Below are positions 52,138 to 60,240 of a DNA stretch of 60,240 nucleotides, in pieces. Origin of the DNA: Dysosmobacter sp. (GTDB taxonomy: Bacteria; Bacillota; Clostridia; Oscillospirales; Oscillospiraceae). The DNA lies in contig JALFSO010000106.1 of the NCBI GenBank assembly GCA_022778785.1, forward strand, positions 1-60,240. The letters run 5' to 3'. Numbering within the stretch: the first letter of the stretch is position 1; every line of letters begins with the position of its first letter. Position numbers and translations under genes: made by a program. Below the pieces are notes generated by a model. It was not told where the DNA came from, did no database searches, and worked only from the letters and a program-made list of their open reading frames with translations.

Positions 52138-53208
52138 ATGTCTGACTCCATCAAAACTGTTGATATCCGCGTGAATCCCCCCTATCAGGTCCACATCGGC
52201 GGCGGTCTGCTGGCCCGATGCGGCTCTTATCTGCTGGACGCCGTGGGCATGTGCCATCTGGCCGTGGTGGCGGATTCCACCGTGGCCCCTCTGTATCTGG
52301 ACACCGTGACGGACAGCCTGCGTCAGGCGGGCTATCCGGTGAGCACCTATATCTATCCCGCGGGTGAGTCCCATAAAAATCTGGATACCTTATCCGATAT
52401 TCTGGAATTTCTGGCGGCGGAGCATCTGACCCGTTCCGACTGCGTCGTGGCCCTGGGCGGCGGCGTGTGCGGCGACATGGCAGGCTTTGCCGCCGGATGC
52501 TATCTCCGGGGCATCCGCTATGTCCAGTTGCCCACCACCCTGCTGTCCGCCGTGGACTCCTCCGTGGGCGGCAAGACCGCCATTGATCTCAAGGCGGGCA
52601 AGAATCTGGCGGGCGTGTTCCTCCAGCCCTCCGCCGTCCTCTGCGACACGGACACCCTCCGGACTCTGCCGCCCCACGTCTTTGCCGACGGCGCCGCCGA
52701 GGCCATCAAGACCGGCGTCCTCAGCGACGAGAGCCTGTTTGCCCTGTTCGATACCGACGATCTCCAGGCGGACATCGGCGAGGTGGCAGCCCGGTGCATC
52801 GCCTTCAAGGGCAGCGTGGTGGAACAGGACGAGAAGGACAACGGCGTCCGCCGGACCCTGAATCTGGGCCACACCGCCGGACACGCCATTGAGAAGTGCG
52901 CGGGCTTCACCATCACCCACGGCCACGCCGTGGCCATCGGCATGGTGCTGATCGCCCGGGCGGCGGAGAAGCTGGGCTGGTGTAAGGAGCCCTGTGCGGA
53001 GCGCATCGCCGCCGTGCTGCGGCGGAACCATCTGCCCACCTCCACGGAGTACACCGCAAAGGCGCTGGCGGAGGCCGCCCTGTCCGACAAGAAGCGCCGG
53101 GGCGGCACCATCTCCCTGGTGATCCCCCGGCGGATCGGCGACTGCTATATGAAGACCATTCCGGTGACGGAGCTGGAGGCGGTATTCGCCGCCGGACTGG
53201 AGGGCTGA
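52138..53208 (+). CDS. aroB: 3-dehydroquinate synthase
   Basis: 356 residues. Second shikimate step, NAD and metal dependent. Motifs include CVVALGGGVCGDMAGFAAGCYLRG, PTTLLSAVDSSVGGKTAIDL and NLGHTAGHAIE with metal-binding histidines. ATG 52138 with AAGGAT upstream. First gene after the hairpin array; aroA follows two bases after its stop. Confidence 0.97.
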   Translation: MSDSIKTVDIRVNPPYQVHIGGGLLARCGSYLLDAVGMCHLAVVADSTVAPLYLDTVTDSLRQAGYPVSTYIYPAGESHKNLDTLSDILEFLAAEHLTRSDCVVALGGGVCGDMAGFAAGCYLRGIRYVQLPTTLLSAVDSSVGGKTAIDLKAGKNLAGVFLQPSAVLCDTDTLRTLPPHVFADGAAEAIKTGVLSDESLFALFDTDDLQADIGEVAARCIAFKGSVVEQDEKDNGVRRTLNLGHTAGHAIEKCAGFTITHGHAVAIGMVLIARAAEKLGWCKEPCAERIAAVLRRNHLPTSTEYTAKALAEAALSDKKRRGGTISLVIPRRIGDCYMKTIPVTELEAVFAAGLEG

Positions 53209-53210
53209 CC

Positions 53211-54437
53211 ATGGACGTGCGCATCGAACCCCGGCGTCTGGCCGGCGCCGTGACGCCGCCCCCCAGCAAGTCCATGGCCCACCGGCTGATCATCGCCGCC
53301 GCGTTGGGCAGCGGCGTCAGCACTGTCCGGAACGTGGCCATGTCCCAGGACATCCAGGCCACCCTGCGGTGCATCACTGCCCTGGGCGGACAGTGGGAGC
53401 AGCCGTCGGAAGACCTCCTCACCATCCACGGCTTCGGCGGGAAAAGTCCCGTGTCCGGGGAACTGCCCCTGCTGGACTGCGGGGAGTCCGGCTCCACTCT
53501 GCGGTTCTTCATCCCCATCGCCCTGGCGGCCGCCGGAGGCGGCGTGTTCACCGGCCGGGGACGGCTGATGGAGCGGCCCCAGAAGCCCTATTTTGACCTG
53601 TTCGACGAGCGGGGCATCTTCCATGAGCAGACGGACGGCGTCCTCACCGTCCGGGGACGGCTGGTGCCGGGGGAGTACCGTCTGCCCGGCAACGTGTCCA
53701 GCCAGTTCTTCACCGGCCTGCTGTTCGCCCTGCCGCTGCTGGACGGGGACAGCTCCATCGTCTCCACCACGGCGCTGGAGTCCTCGGATTACATCAGCAT
53801 GACCCTGGAGGCCATGGCCCGGGCGGGCGCCGCCCCGGAGATGGGTGCCGGCCGGCAGAGCTATCGTGTGACGCCCGCCGATTACCGGCCCGTGGACGCC
53901 GCCGTGGAGGCGGACTGGTCCCAGGCGGGCTTCTGGTACGCCGCAAAGGCGCTGGGAAGCCCGGTGGAGCTTCAGGGACTGGACCCCGACTCCACCCAGG
54001 GCGACCGGATCGTTGCCGCCCACTATGAGCGGCTGACACAGCCCGGAGACGCGGACATCGACGTGTCCGGCTGTCCGGATCTGCTGCCGCCCATGGCGGT
54101 AATGGCGTCCATCCGGCAGGGCACCACCCGCTTCGTCAATGCCGCCCGGCTCCGCATCAAGGAGAGCGACCGGCTGAAGACCACCGCCGCCCTGCTGAAC
54201 GCCCTGGGCGGGCAGGCGGAAGAGGGCCCCGACAGCCTGACGGTCCGGGGCGTGTCCGCCTTCACCGGCGGCACGGTGGACGGGGCCAACGACCACCGCA
54301 TCGTCATGGCGGCGGCCATCGCCGCCACCCGCTCCGCCGGTCCCGTGACCATTCTGGGGGCCGAGGCGGTGCGGAAATCCTATCCCGGCTTCTGGGATGA
54401 TTACAAACGTCTGGGAGGTGACGTCCATGTCCTCTGA
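53211..54437 (+). CDS. aroA: 3-phosphoshikimate 1-carboxyvinyltransferase (EPSP synthase)
   Basis: 408 residues. Joins shikimate 3-phosphate and PEP. Two inverse alpha/beta domains; PPSKSMAHRLIIAAAL carries the substrate lysine, LLDCGESGSTLRFFIP and RIKESDRLKTTAALLNALG are family blocks. The G-E-S-G-S-T-L-R loop (instead of G-N-A-G-T) and sequence style point to the divergent class of EPSP synthases found in clostridia. It overlaps aroC by 11 bases. Confidence 0.95.
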   Translation: MDVRIEPRRLAGAVTPPPSKSMAHRLIIAAALGSGVSTVRNVAMSQDIQATLRCITALGGQWEQPSEDLLTIHGFGGKSPVSGELPLLDCGESGSTLRFFIPIALAAAGGGVFTGRGRLMERPQKPYFDLFDERGIFHEQTDGVLTVRGRLVPGEYRLPGNVSSQFFTGLLFALPLLDGDSSIVSTTALESSDYISMTLEAMARAGAAPEMGAGRQSYRVTPADYRPVDAAVEADWSQAGFWYAAKALGSPVELQGLDPDSTQGDRIVAAHYERLTQPGDADIDVSGCPDLLPPMAVMASIRQGTTRFVNAARLRIKESDRLKTTAALLNALGGQAEEGPDSLTVRGVSAFTGGTVDGANDHRIVMAAAIAATRSAGPVTILGAEAVRKSYPGFWDDYKRLGGDVHVL

Positions 54438-55512
54438 ATTCGGCAAAACGCTGAAGATCTCCGTCTTCGGCCAGTCCCACGGCAAGGCCATCGGCGTGAA
54501 CATCGACGGGCTCCCCGCCGGGGAATCCATCGACCTGGATGCCCTGAACGCCTTCATGGCCCGGCGGAAGCCCGGCAAGAGTCCCCTGTCCACTTCCCGG
54601 AAGGAGGCGGACGCCCCGGTGTTCCTGTCCGGTCTGGAGAACGGCGTCACCTGCGGCTTTCCGCTGTGCGCCATCATTGAAAACGGCGACCAGCACTCCT
54701 CGGACTACGATGAGCTGCGGGAGAAGCCCCGGCCCGGTCACGCGGACTACACCGCCTGGGTCAAGTGGCACGGTGCGGCGGATATGCGGGGCGGCGGACA
54801 CTTCTCCGGCCGTCTGACGGCGCCGCTGTGCATCGCCGGCGGCATCGCCAAGCAGATCCTGGCCCGGCGGAGCATCTTCGTGGGCGCCCATCTGCTGGAG
54901 GTGGCGGGCATCACGGATCAGCCCTTCCCCCTGCGGCCGGACGCGGCGCTGTTTGACGCCGTGGCTGCCAAGGCCTTCCCGGTACTGGACGACGGCGCGG
55001 GCGAGCGGATGCAGGCGGCCATTCTGGCCGCCCGGAAGGACGGGGACTCCGTGGGCGGCGTCATCCAGTGCGCCGCCGTGGGCCTCCCCGCCGGACTGGG
55101 GGACCCCATGTTCGACGGGCTGGAGAACCGTCTGGCCGCGGCGCTGTTCGGCATCCCCGCCGTGAAGGGCCTGGAGTTTGGGGCGGGCTTCGCTGCGTCC
55201 CGGTGCCGGGGCTCCGAGAACAACGACCCCTTCACCGTGGAGGACGGGCGGGTCGTCACCACGTCCAACCACGCCGGCGGCATCCTGGGCGGCATCTCCA
55301 CCGGAATGCCCCTGGTGTTCCAGCTGGCCATGAAGCCCACGCCGTCTATCTCCAAGCCCCAGCACACCGTCAGCCTCCCGAACATGGAGGACGCGGAGCT
55401 GGTGGTCCGGGGCCGTCACGACCCCTGCATCGCTCACCGGGCCGTGCCGGTGGCGGAGGCGGTGACGGCGGCGGTGCTGCTGGACGTTCTGCTGGAAAAC
55501 GGCGGACTCTGA
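54427..55512 (+). CDS. aroC: chorismate synthase
   Basis: 361 residues. Removes phosphate from EPSP to give chorismate, needing reduced FMN. Signatures GQSHGKAIGVNIDGLPAGE, RPGHADYTAW, SGRLTAPLCIAGGIAKQIL and GRHDPCIAHRAVPVAEAV. ATG 54427 is preceded by GGAGGTGACGTCC inside the aroA end. Chorismate is the branch point to Phe, Tyr, Trp and folate. Confidence 0.97.
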   Translation: MSSEFGKTLKISVFGQSHGKAIGVNIDGLPAGESIDLDALNAFMARRKPGKSPLSTSRKEADAPVFLSGLENGVTCGFPLCAIIENGDQHSSDYDELREKPRPGHADYTAWVKWHGAADMRGGGHFSGRLTAPLCIAGGIAKQILARRSIFVGAHLLEVAGITDQPFPLRPDAALFDAVAAKAFPVLDDGAGERMQAAILAARKDGDSVGGVIQCAAVGLPAGLGDPMFDGLENRLAAALFGIPAVKGLEFGAGFAASRCRGSENNDPFTVEDGRVVTTSNHAGGILGGISTGMPLVFQLAMKPTPSISKPQHTVSLPNMEDAELVVRGRHDPCIAHRAVPVAEAVTAAVLLDVLLENGGL

Positions 55513-55579
55513 GCCGCCGGTGCCGTGTGAGACCGAGATCTGATATTTTCTGATATTTTGATATATGGAGGGAACCCCT

Positions 55580-56716
55580 ATGGAACTCAATGAAATCCGG
55601 ACCCGGATCGACGCTGTGGACGATCAGCTCCTGCAGCTGTTCCTGGAGCGCATGGGGCTGGCGGAGGAGGTCGCCGCCTACAAAAACGAGCATCATCTGC
55701 CCATAATGAACAAGCAGCGGGAGCGGGACATCCTGGCGAAGGTCATGAAAAAGTCCGGCGACAAGGAGCGCTACGCCTATCACCTGTTCTCCACCCTGTT
55801 TGAGCTGGCCCGGTCCCGGCAGGCGGAACTGCTGACCGCCCCCACCAAGGTGGAGGCCCAGGTGAAGGCGTCCCTGGCCGCCGGCGGCGAGATCTTCCCC
55901 CAGACGGGCCTGGTGGCCTGCCAGGGCGTGGAGGGCGCCAACTCCCAGGTGGCCTGCGACAAGCTGCTGCCCCGGGGCAACATCGTCTATGTGAAGACCT
56001 TTGACGCCGTGGTCTCCGCCGTGGAGTCCGGCCTGTGCAAGTTCGGCGTGCTGCCCATTGAAAACAGCTCCAACGGCTCCGTCCGGAAGGTGTATGAGCT
56101 GCTGCAGACCCACAACCTGTCCATCGTCCGCTCCACCCGGCTGTGTATCCGCCACGAGCTGCTGACCCTGCCCGGCGTGAAGATGGAGGACATCACGGAG
56201 ATCTACTCTCATGAGCAGGCCATCGGCCAGTGCTCCAAGTTCCTGGGCGGTCTCAGCGGCATCCGGGTGGTCCCCTGCGCCAACACCGCCGTGGCCGCCA
56301 AGATGGTGGCCGAGAGCGGCAGCCGCCACGTCGCTGCCATCTCCTCCCATCCCTGTGCGGCGCTGTACGGTCTGGAGTGCCTCAACGACCGCATTCAGGA
56401 CAGTGACAACAACTACACCCGGTTCATCTGCGTCACCAAGGACCCCGCCATCTACGCCGGTGCCAACCGCATCTCCCTGGTCATCGCCTTTGAGAACCGC
56501 CCCGGTGCCCTGTACGACATCCTGTCCAAGCTGGCGGCGCTGGACATCAACCTGACAAAGCTGGAGTCCTGCCCCGTGGCCGGCAGCGACTTCGAGTTCA
56601 TCTTCTTCCTGGAGCTGGACGCCTCCGTCCGGGATGCCAGCGTGCTGGCCATGCTGGAGGAGATGGAGCGCAGCTGCGCCCAGTTCCAGTTCCTGGGCAA
56701 CTACGCGGAAGTGTGA
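55580..56716 (+). CDS. pheA: bifunctional chorismate mutase / prephenate dehydratase
   Basis: 378 residues. Three parts: AroQ-class chorismate mutase (about 1-85, IRTRIDAVDDQLLQLFLERM), prephenate dehydratase (about 105-285, with GVLPIENSSNGSV and the threonine of YTRFICV), and an ACT domain (about 300-378, ISLVIAFENRPGALYDIL) that senses phenylalanine. Leads chorismate to phenylpyruvate and supplies prephenate for tyrA. GGAGGG precedes ATG 55580; a frame beginning earlier is unsupported. Confidence 0.96.
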   Translation: MELNEIRTRIDAVDDQLLQLFLERMGLAEEVAAYKNEHHLPIMNKQRERDILAKVMKKSGDKERYAYHLFSTLFELARSRQAELLTAPTKVEAQVKASLAAGGEIFPQTGLVACQGVEGANSQVACDKLLPRGNIVYVKTFDAVVSAVESGLCKFGVLPIENSSNGSVRKVYELLQTHNLSIVRSTRLCIRHELLTLPGVKMEDITEIYSHEQAIGQCSKFLGGLSGIRVVPCANTAVAAKMVAESGSRHVAAISSHPCAALYGLECLNDRIQDSDNNYTRFICVTKDPAIYAGANRISLVIAFENRPGALYDILSKLAALDINLTKLESCPVAGSDFEFIFFLELDASVRDASVLAMLEEMERSCAQFQFLGNYAEV

Positions 56717-56719
56717 GCC

Positions 56720-57964
56720 ATGGGAGAGAAGATCTACGGCCTGCTGGGCCGGAAGCTGGGCCACAGCTGGTCCCCTCCCATCCACCGCGCCCTCGGCTGT
56801 GAGAGCTACCGGCTCATTGAGCTGGAGCCGGAGGAGCTGGCGGACTTTCTCCGTCGGGAGGATATCGGCGGCCTGAACGTCACCATCCCCTACAAGCGGG
56901 ACGTGATGCCCTGCTGCGACGTCATCGACGAGGCGGCGCTGGCCATCGGCAGCGTCAACACCATCGTCCGCCGGGCGGACGGCAAGCTGTACGCCTACAA
57001 CACCGACGCCGCCGGCTTCTGTTGGATGGCCCGCCGGGCGGGCATCAGCTTTGCCGGGAAAAAGGCCGTCATCCTGGGCAGCGGCGGCGCGTCCCTCACC
57101 GCCCGGGCCATGGCGAAAAAGCTGGGCGCCCGGGAGATCGCGGTGATCTCCCGCAGCGGCGAGAACAACTACCAGAACCTCTCCCGCCACGCGGACGCGG
57201 ACATTGTGGTGAACACCACGCCGGTGGGCACCTATCCGGACGTGGGAAAGGCGGCGGTGGACCTGCGGGACTTCCCCCACTGCACCGGCGTGCTGGACGT
57301 GGTGTACAATCCCCGCCGGACGGCCCTGCTGCTCCAGGCGGAGGAGCTGGGCATCCCCCATTCCGACGGTCTGCCCATGCTGGTGGCCCAGGCCGTGGCG
57401 GCGGAGGAGCACTTCTTTGACAAGACCATCCCGGACAGCGAGAACGAGCGCATTCTGGCCCAGCTCCGGCGGGACACCCAGAATATCGTCCTCATCGGCA
57501 TGCCCGGCAGCGGCAAGACCACCATCGGCCACGCCCTGGCGGAGCTGACGGGCCGGGAGGCCCTGGACGTGGACGAGGCCATCGTGGCCCGGGCGGGCAA
57601 GAGCATCCCGGATATCTTCGCCCAGGACGGCGAGCCGGTCTTCCGGGACCTGGAGCGGCATGAGACCGCCAACGCCGGCAAGCTGTCCGGAAAGATCATC
57701 CTCACCGGCGGCGGCGTGGTAAAGGACGGCCGGAATTATCCGTCCCTCCACCAGAACGGCCGCATCTACGAGCTGAGCCGCTCCCTGGACGTGCTGCCCA
57801 CCGACGGCCGGCCCCTGTCTCAGACCACGGATCTGCACGCCATGTACGCGGAGCGGGCGCCCATGTACACCCGGTTCCGGGACGCGCAGATCGACAACAA
57901 CGGCGCCGCCGCGGACACCGCGGCGGCCATCTGGAGGGATTTCTGTGAACATTCTGGTGATTAA
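56720..57964 (+). CDS. shikimate dehydrogenase - shikimate kinase fusion (AroE-AroK)
   Basis: 414 residues. Residues 1-250 are AroE: LLGRKLGHSWSPPIHRAL, NVTIPYKRDV (catalytic Lys), NTDAAGFCWM, GSGGASLTARAMAKKLGA (NADP site) and NTTPVGTYPD. Residues 255-414 are AroK: GMPGSGKTTIGHAL (P-loop), DVDEAI, FRDLERHE and TGGGVV. One chain would thus perform steps four and five of the pathway. There is no stop codon or frameshift at the junction. Starts three bases after pheA. Confidence 0.95.
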   Translation: MGEKIYGLLGRKLGHSWSPPIHRALGCESYRLIELEPEELADFLRREDIGGLNVTIPYKRDVMPCCDVIDEAALAIGSVNTIVRRADGKLYAYNTDAAGFCWMARRAGISFAGKKAVILGSGGASLTARAMAKKLGAREIAVISRSGENNYQNLSRHADADIVVNTTPVGTYPDVGKAAVDLRDFPHCTGVLDVVYNPRRTALLLQAEELGIPHSDGLPMLVAQAVAAEEHFFDKTIPDSENERILAQLRRDTQNIVLIGMPGSGKTTIGHALAELTGREALDVDEAIVARAGKSIPDIFAQDGEPVFRDLERHETANAGKLSGKIILTGGGVVKDGRNYPSLHQNGRIYELSRSLDVLPTDGRPLSQTTDLHAMYAERAPMYTRFRDAQIDNNGAAADTAAAIWRDFCEHSGD

Positions 57965-58370
57965 CGGCCCCAACCTCAACATGCTGGGCATCCGGGAGCC
58001 GGACATCTACGGCAGGGCCACCTACGTCGACCTGTGCGAGCTGATCCGTCAGGAGGCGGAGGCGCTGGGGGCGCGGGTGGAGTTCTTCCAGTCCAACCAC
58101 GAGGGGGCCATCGTGGACGCCATCCAGGCCGCCTACGGAAAAATGGACGGCATCATCATCAATCCCGCCGCCTACACCCACACCAGCGTGGCTCTGCTGG
58201 ACGCGGTGAAGGCCGTGGGCATCCCCACAGTGGAGGTCCACATCTCCGATCCGGACACCCGGGACGAGTTCCGGAAGATCTCCTACATCCGGGCGGCCTG
58301 CGCCGCCACCATCAAGGGCCACGGCTTCCAGGGCTATGTGGAAGCTCTTCGGTTCCTCTGCGGGAAGTGA
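57945..58370 (+). CDS. aroQ: 3-dehydroquinate dehydratase, type II
   Basis: 141 residues, dodecameric type II enzyme for step three. Family core: INGPNLNMLGIREPDIYG (catalytic Tyr), EFFQSNHEGAIVDAI, IINPAAYTHTSVAL (Asn/His), EVHISDPDTRDEFRKIS and IKGHGFQGYVEAL. GTG start at 57945 with GGAGGG upstream, inside the end of the AroE-AroK gene (20-base overlap). Last gene of the operon, before a strong terminator. Confidence 0.97.
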   Translation: MNILVINGPNLNMLGIREPDIYGRATYVDLCELIRQEAEALGARVEFFQSNHEGAIVDAIQAAYGKMDGIIINPAAYTHTSVALLDAVKAVGIPTVEVHISDPDTRDEFRKISYIRAACAATIKGHGFQGYVEALRFLCGK

Positions 58371-58384
58371 TCCCGCTTCGACAG

Positions 58385-58428
58385 AAAACCGCCGCCGGGC
58401 TGGCGTTCCAGTCCGGCGGCGGTTTTTT
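58385..58428. terminator. bidirectional terminator at the end of the aro operon
   Basis: AAAACCGCCGCCGG (58385-58398) with CCGGCGGCGGTTTT (58413-58426), loop closed by CTGG/CCAG, then TT. Serves aroQ and the convergent mgtE. Confidence 0.9.
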
Positions 58429-58443
58429 CATTGAAATCCAATA

Positions 58444-59835
58444 TCAGATGCCCAGGATGAGGGTGGCGAAGCGGAAGTAGATCAGCAGGGACAGGGAGTC
58501 CACGATGGTGGAGATGAAGGGGGAAGCCATGACAGCCGGGTCGAAGCCGATCTTCTCCGCCAGGATGGGAAGGGAGCAGCCCACCAGCTTGGCACACAGC
58601 ACGGTGCCCACCAGCGTGCAGCACACTACCAGCGCCACCATGGGCGTCACGGTGGGATTGTGCAGCAGCCAGCGGTCAATGAGCATCATCTTCACAAAGT
58701 TGGCCGCTGCCAGACAGATGCCGCAGATGATGGATACCCGGAATTCCTTCCAGATGACCTGCAGCAGATCGGAAAAGCGGACCTCGTTCAGGGACAGGGC
58801 GCGGATGATGGCGGTGGAGGCCTGGGTGCCGCTGTTGCCGCCGGTGCCGGAGAGCATGGGGATAAACGAGGTCAGGATGGCGCAGGACGCCAGGGCGTCC
58901 TCAAAGTGGGTGAGGATGATGCCGGTGAAGGTGGCGGAGAGCATCAGGATCATCAGCCAGGGGGTGCGGGCCTTCCAGGTCTCGAACACACCGGTCTTGA
59001 GGTAGGGCTTGTCGGAGGGCAGGATGGCGGCCATCTTCTCGATATCCTCGGTGGTCTCCTCCTGCAGAACGTCGATGGCGTCGTCGACGGTGACGATGCC
59101 CACCAGGCGGTTCTCCCGGTCCACTACCGGCAGAGCCAGGAAGTCGTACTTGCTCAAGGCCTGGGCCACCGTCTCCTGGTCGTCCATCGTCTGGACAGAG
59201 ACGATGTTGGTCTCCATGATGTCGCCGATCCTGGCATCGTCCTCCGCCAGCAGCAGCGTCCGGATGGTCACCAGGCCGATGAGGTGGCGGTTGCTGTCGA
59301 TGACGTAGCTGACGTTGATGGTCTCCTTGTCCGGCCCGGTGCGGCGGATGTGCTTCAGAGCGTCCTCCACCGTCAGGTGCTCCTTCAGATCCACGAACTC
59401 CGTGGTCATGATGCTGCCGGCGGAGTCCTCCGGATACTTCAGGATCTCGTTGATGCTCTTCCGGGTCTCCGGATCGGAGTGGCGGAGGATGCGCTTGACC
59501 ACGTTGGCCGGCATCTCCTCCACGATGTCCACGGTATCGTCCAGATACAGCTCGTCCAGCACTTCCTTCAGCTCCGTGTTGGAGAAGCCCTGGATCAGCA
59601 GCTCCTGTTCGTCGGAGTCCAGTTCCACGAACACCTCCGCCGCCAGTTCCTTGGGCAGCAGGCGGAACACCAGCGGCATCCGCTCCGGGCCCAGATCCTC
59701 CATGATGAGGGCGATGTCCGCCGCCTCCATGGGAAGCAGGAGGTCACGCAGCTCGGCGTAACGCTTTCGGACGATCAGATCCTCAATTTTTTCTACCAGC
59801 TCCGCCCGTTCGTTTTCATTCTCATAGTCAAACAC
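58444..59835 (-). CDS. mgtE: magnesium transporter MgtE
   Basis: 463 residues. Mg2+-gated Mg2+ channel. N-terminal superhelical domain (about 1-130), two CBS domains (about 135-255, with VDSNRHLIGLVTIRTLL and VVDRENRLVGIVTVDDAID), a plug helix, and five membrane helices with the pore motif PMLSGTGGNSGTQASTAIIRAL. GTG start at 59835 with AAAGGAGG eight bases upstream. Controlled by an M-box riboswitch and terminator directly upstream. Confidence 0.96.
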   Translation of the reverse strand: MFDYENENERAELVEKIEDLIVRKRYAELRDLLLPMEAADIALIMEDLGPERMPLVFRLLPKELAAEVFVELDSDEQELLIQGFSNTELKEVLDELYLDDTVDIVEEMPANVVKRILRHSDPETRKSINEILKYPEDSAGSIMTTEFVDLKEHLTVEDALKHIRRTGPDKETINVSYVIDSNRHLIGLVTIRTLLLAEDDARIGDIMETNIVSVQTMDDQETVAQALSKYDFLALPVVDRENRLVGIVTVDDAIDVLQEETTEDIEKMAAILPSDKPYLKTGVFETWKARTPWLMILMLSATFTGIILTHFEDALASCAILTSFIPMLSGTGGNSGTQASTAIIRALSLNEVRFSDLLQVIWKEFRVSIICGICLAAANFVKMMLIDRWLLHNPTVTPMVALVVCCTLVGTVLCAKLVGCSLPILAEKIGFDPAVMASPFISTIVDSLSLLIYFRFATLILGI

Positions 59836-59876
59836 GCGCGTGTCCTCCTTTCCCGAAATAGTGCGGCCCGATGATA

Positions 59877-59913
59877 CAAAAGCCCCGGCCGCTCCGTCCG
59901 GAAACAGCCGGGG
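59877..59913 (-). terminator. riboswitch-controlled terminator upstream of mgtE
   Basis: On the minus strand CCCCGGC (59907-59913) pairs with GCCGGGG (59883-59889), followed by CTTTTGT. It lies between the M-box and the ribosome binding site, as expected for a Mg-responsive OFF switch. Confidence 0.75.
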
Positions 59914-59942
59914 ATATCAAAATCCGCCGCCGGAAGCCCACA

Positions 59943-60108
59943 GGCTCCGCACCGTTCAAGCTTTAGCCTCACAAGGCGGTGCAGTTGCGTTAGATGATAC
60001 CTTGACATTCGATATCGCCTGTTCAAACCCTCTCATGATGTCTCCATCACTCTGCGGCAGCAACCCATATCCCTGTGGTAGCCTTACCTACCGGACGTTA
60101 TATAATTA
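59943..60108 (-). ncRNA. M-box (ykoK) magnesium riboswitch
   Basis: Conserved M-box blocks on the minus strand: GGTAGGTAAGGCTACC with GGGATATGGGTTGCTGCCG at the 5' side, CGATATCGAATGTCAAGG in the centre, and ACGCAACTGCACC ... GTGAGGCTAAAGCTT at the 3' side. Order and spacing match known ykoK leaders. In this class, Mg2+ binding compacts the RNA and turns the gene off. A TATAAC-like -10 lies just upstream (near 60100-60107). No gene overlaps it. Confidence 0.87.
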
Positions 60109-60112
60109 GGGT

Positions 60113-60240
60113 CTACTGAATGGCTGGAACATTTGGAAATCTCGGAAAAATGACCAGCTCGCCGAGGTCAAAATCGTAGTCCAGAGCCCAACCGCAGTCA
60201 GGCGCAAAAAGGAGACGTAGTTTGCGCTCCATATTTGCGG
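60113..60240 (-). CDS. partial or very small ORF at the window edge
   Basis: An open frame runs from the window edge to TAG at 60113-60115. The part from ATG 60232 encodes 39 residues (MERKLRLLFAPDCGWALDYD, then FDLGELVIFPRFPNVPAIQ). There is no stop between the edge and this ATG, so it may be the 3' end of a longer gene. Codons are less G/C-biased than in neighbouring genes. No family recognised. Confidence 0.5.
   Translation of the reverse strand, partial: ANMERKLRLLFAPDCGWALDYDFDLGELVIFPRFPNVPAIQ

Overview
The window reads as one contiguous piece of a GC-rich, spore-forming Bacillota chromosome, most likely Clostridia, family Oscillospiraceae (an Oscillibacter/Dysosmobacter/Flavonifractor-like organism). 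The evidence is strong codon bias to G/C third positions, AGGAGG-type ribosome binding sites, SpoIIE, SepF, an MreB/Mbl protein, YqzL between era and recO, and a Firmicutes-type LexA box. The genus is inference. I see no rRNA, tRNA, CRISPR array, transposase or prophage gene. It looks like core chromosome with small accessory operons.

Layout. 0.1-6.5 kb, minus strand: an S-layer-homology surface protein with six acidic repeats, a small membrane-anchored protein of unknown role, spoIIE, and a nitroreductase. 6.7-8.5 kb: an aminotransferase with a GNAT acetyltransferase. 8.6-11.5 kb: a small conserved protein, a VWA/MoxR-ATPase pair behind a large palindromic operator, and a half-PQ-loop membrane protein. 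11.7-14.4 kb: a NitT/TauT-type ABC importer. 14.5-16.9 kb: an RsmH-like methyltransferase, a MazG-like protein, an AlkD-like protein and a 37-residue protein. 16.9-19.9 kb: mreB/mbl, comFC with an XRE regulator, and a HAD phosphatase. 20-25.4 kb: GNAT, MATE, TauE/SafE, endonuclease IV, greA, sepF and a Spx/ArsC-like protein. 25.5-31.2 kb: a patatin-like lipase, a Na/phosphate cotransporter with Pho-box-like repeats, and a polar amino-acid ABC importer.

31.2-44.7 kb, minus strand, is rich in DNA repair and genome-maintenance genes: era-yqzL-recO-(unknown)-mutS2; yjbR-eamA-ybaK-(unknown)-uvrA; uvrB behind a LexA box; radC; and an HPr-like protein lacking the catalytic histidine. 44.8-48.7 kb: DUF2461, rluA-type and lspA genes, a PPC/DUF296 protein and lrgAB. 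49.0-49.6 kb: a zinc-dependent phospholipase C-like gene.

The most interesting part is 49.7-58.4 kb, which carries the complete shikimate and Phe/Tyr pathway in one direction: DAHP synthase, prephenate dehydrogenase, aroB, aroA, aroC, a chorismate mutase/prephenate dehydratase, an AroE-AroK fusion and a type II AroQ. It is preceded by a 32-codon leader peptide packed with Tyr and Phe codons and by mutually exclusive antiterminator and terminator stems, which is a classical ribosome-mediated attenuator. Between tyrA and aroB lies a 276-bp array of nine consecutive hairpins without a gene. The window closes with mgtE behind an M-box (ykoK) magnesium riboswitch and the edge of another small gene.
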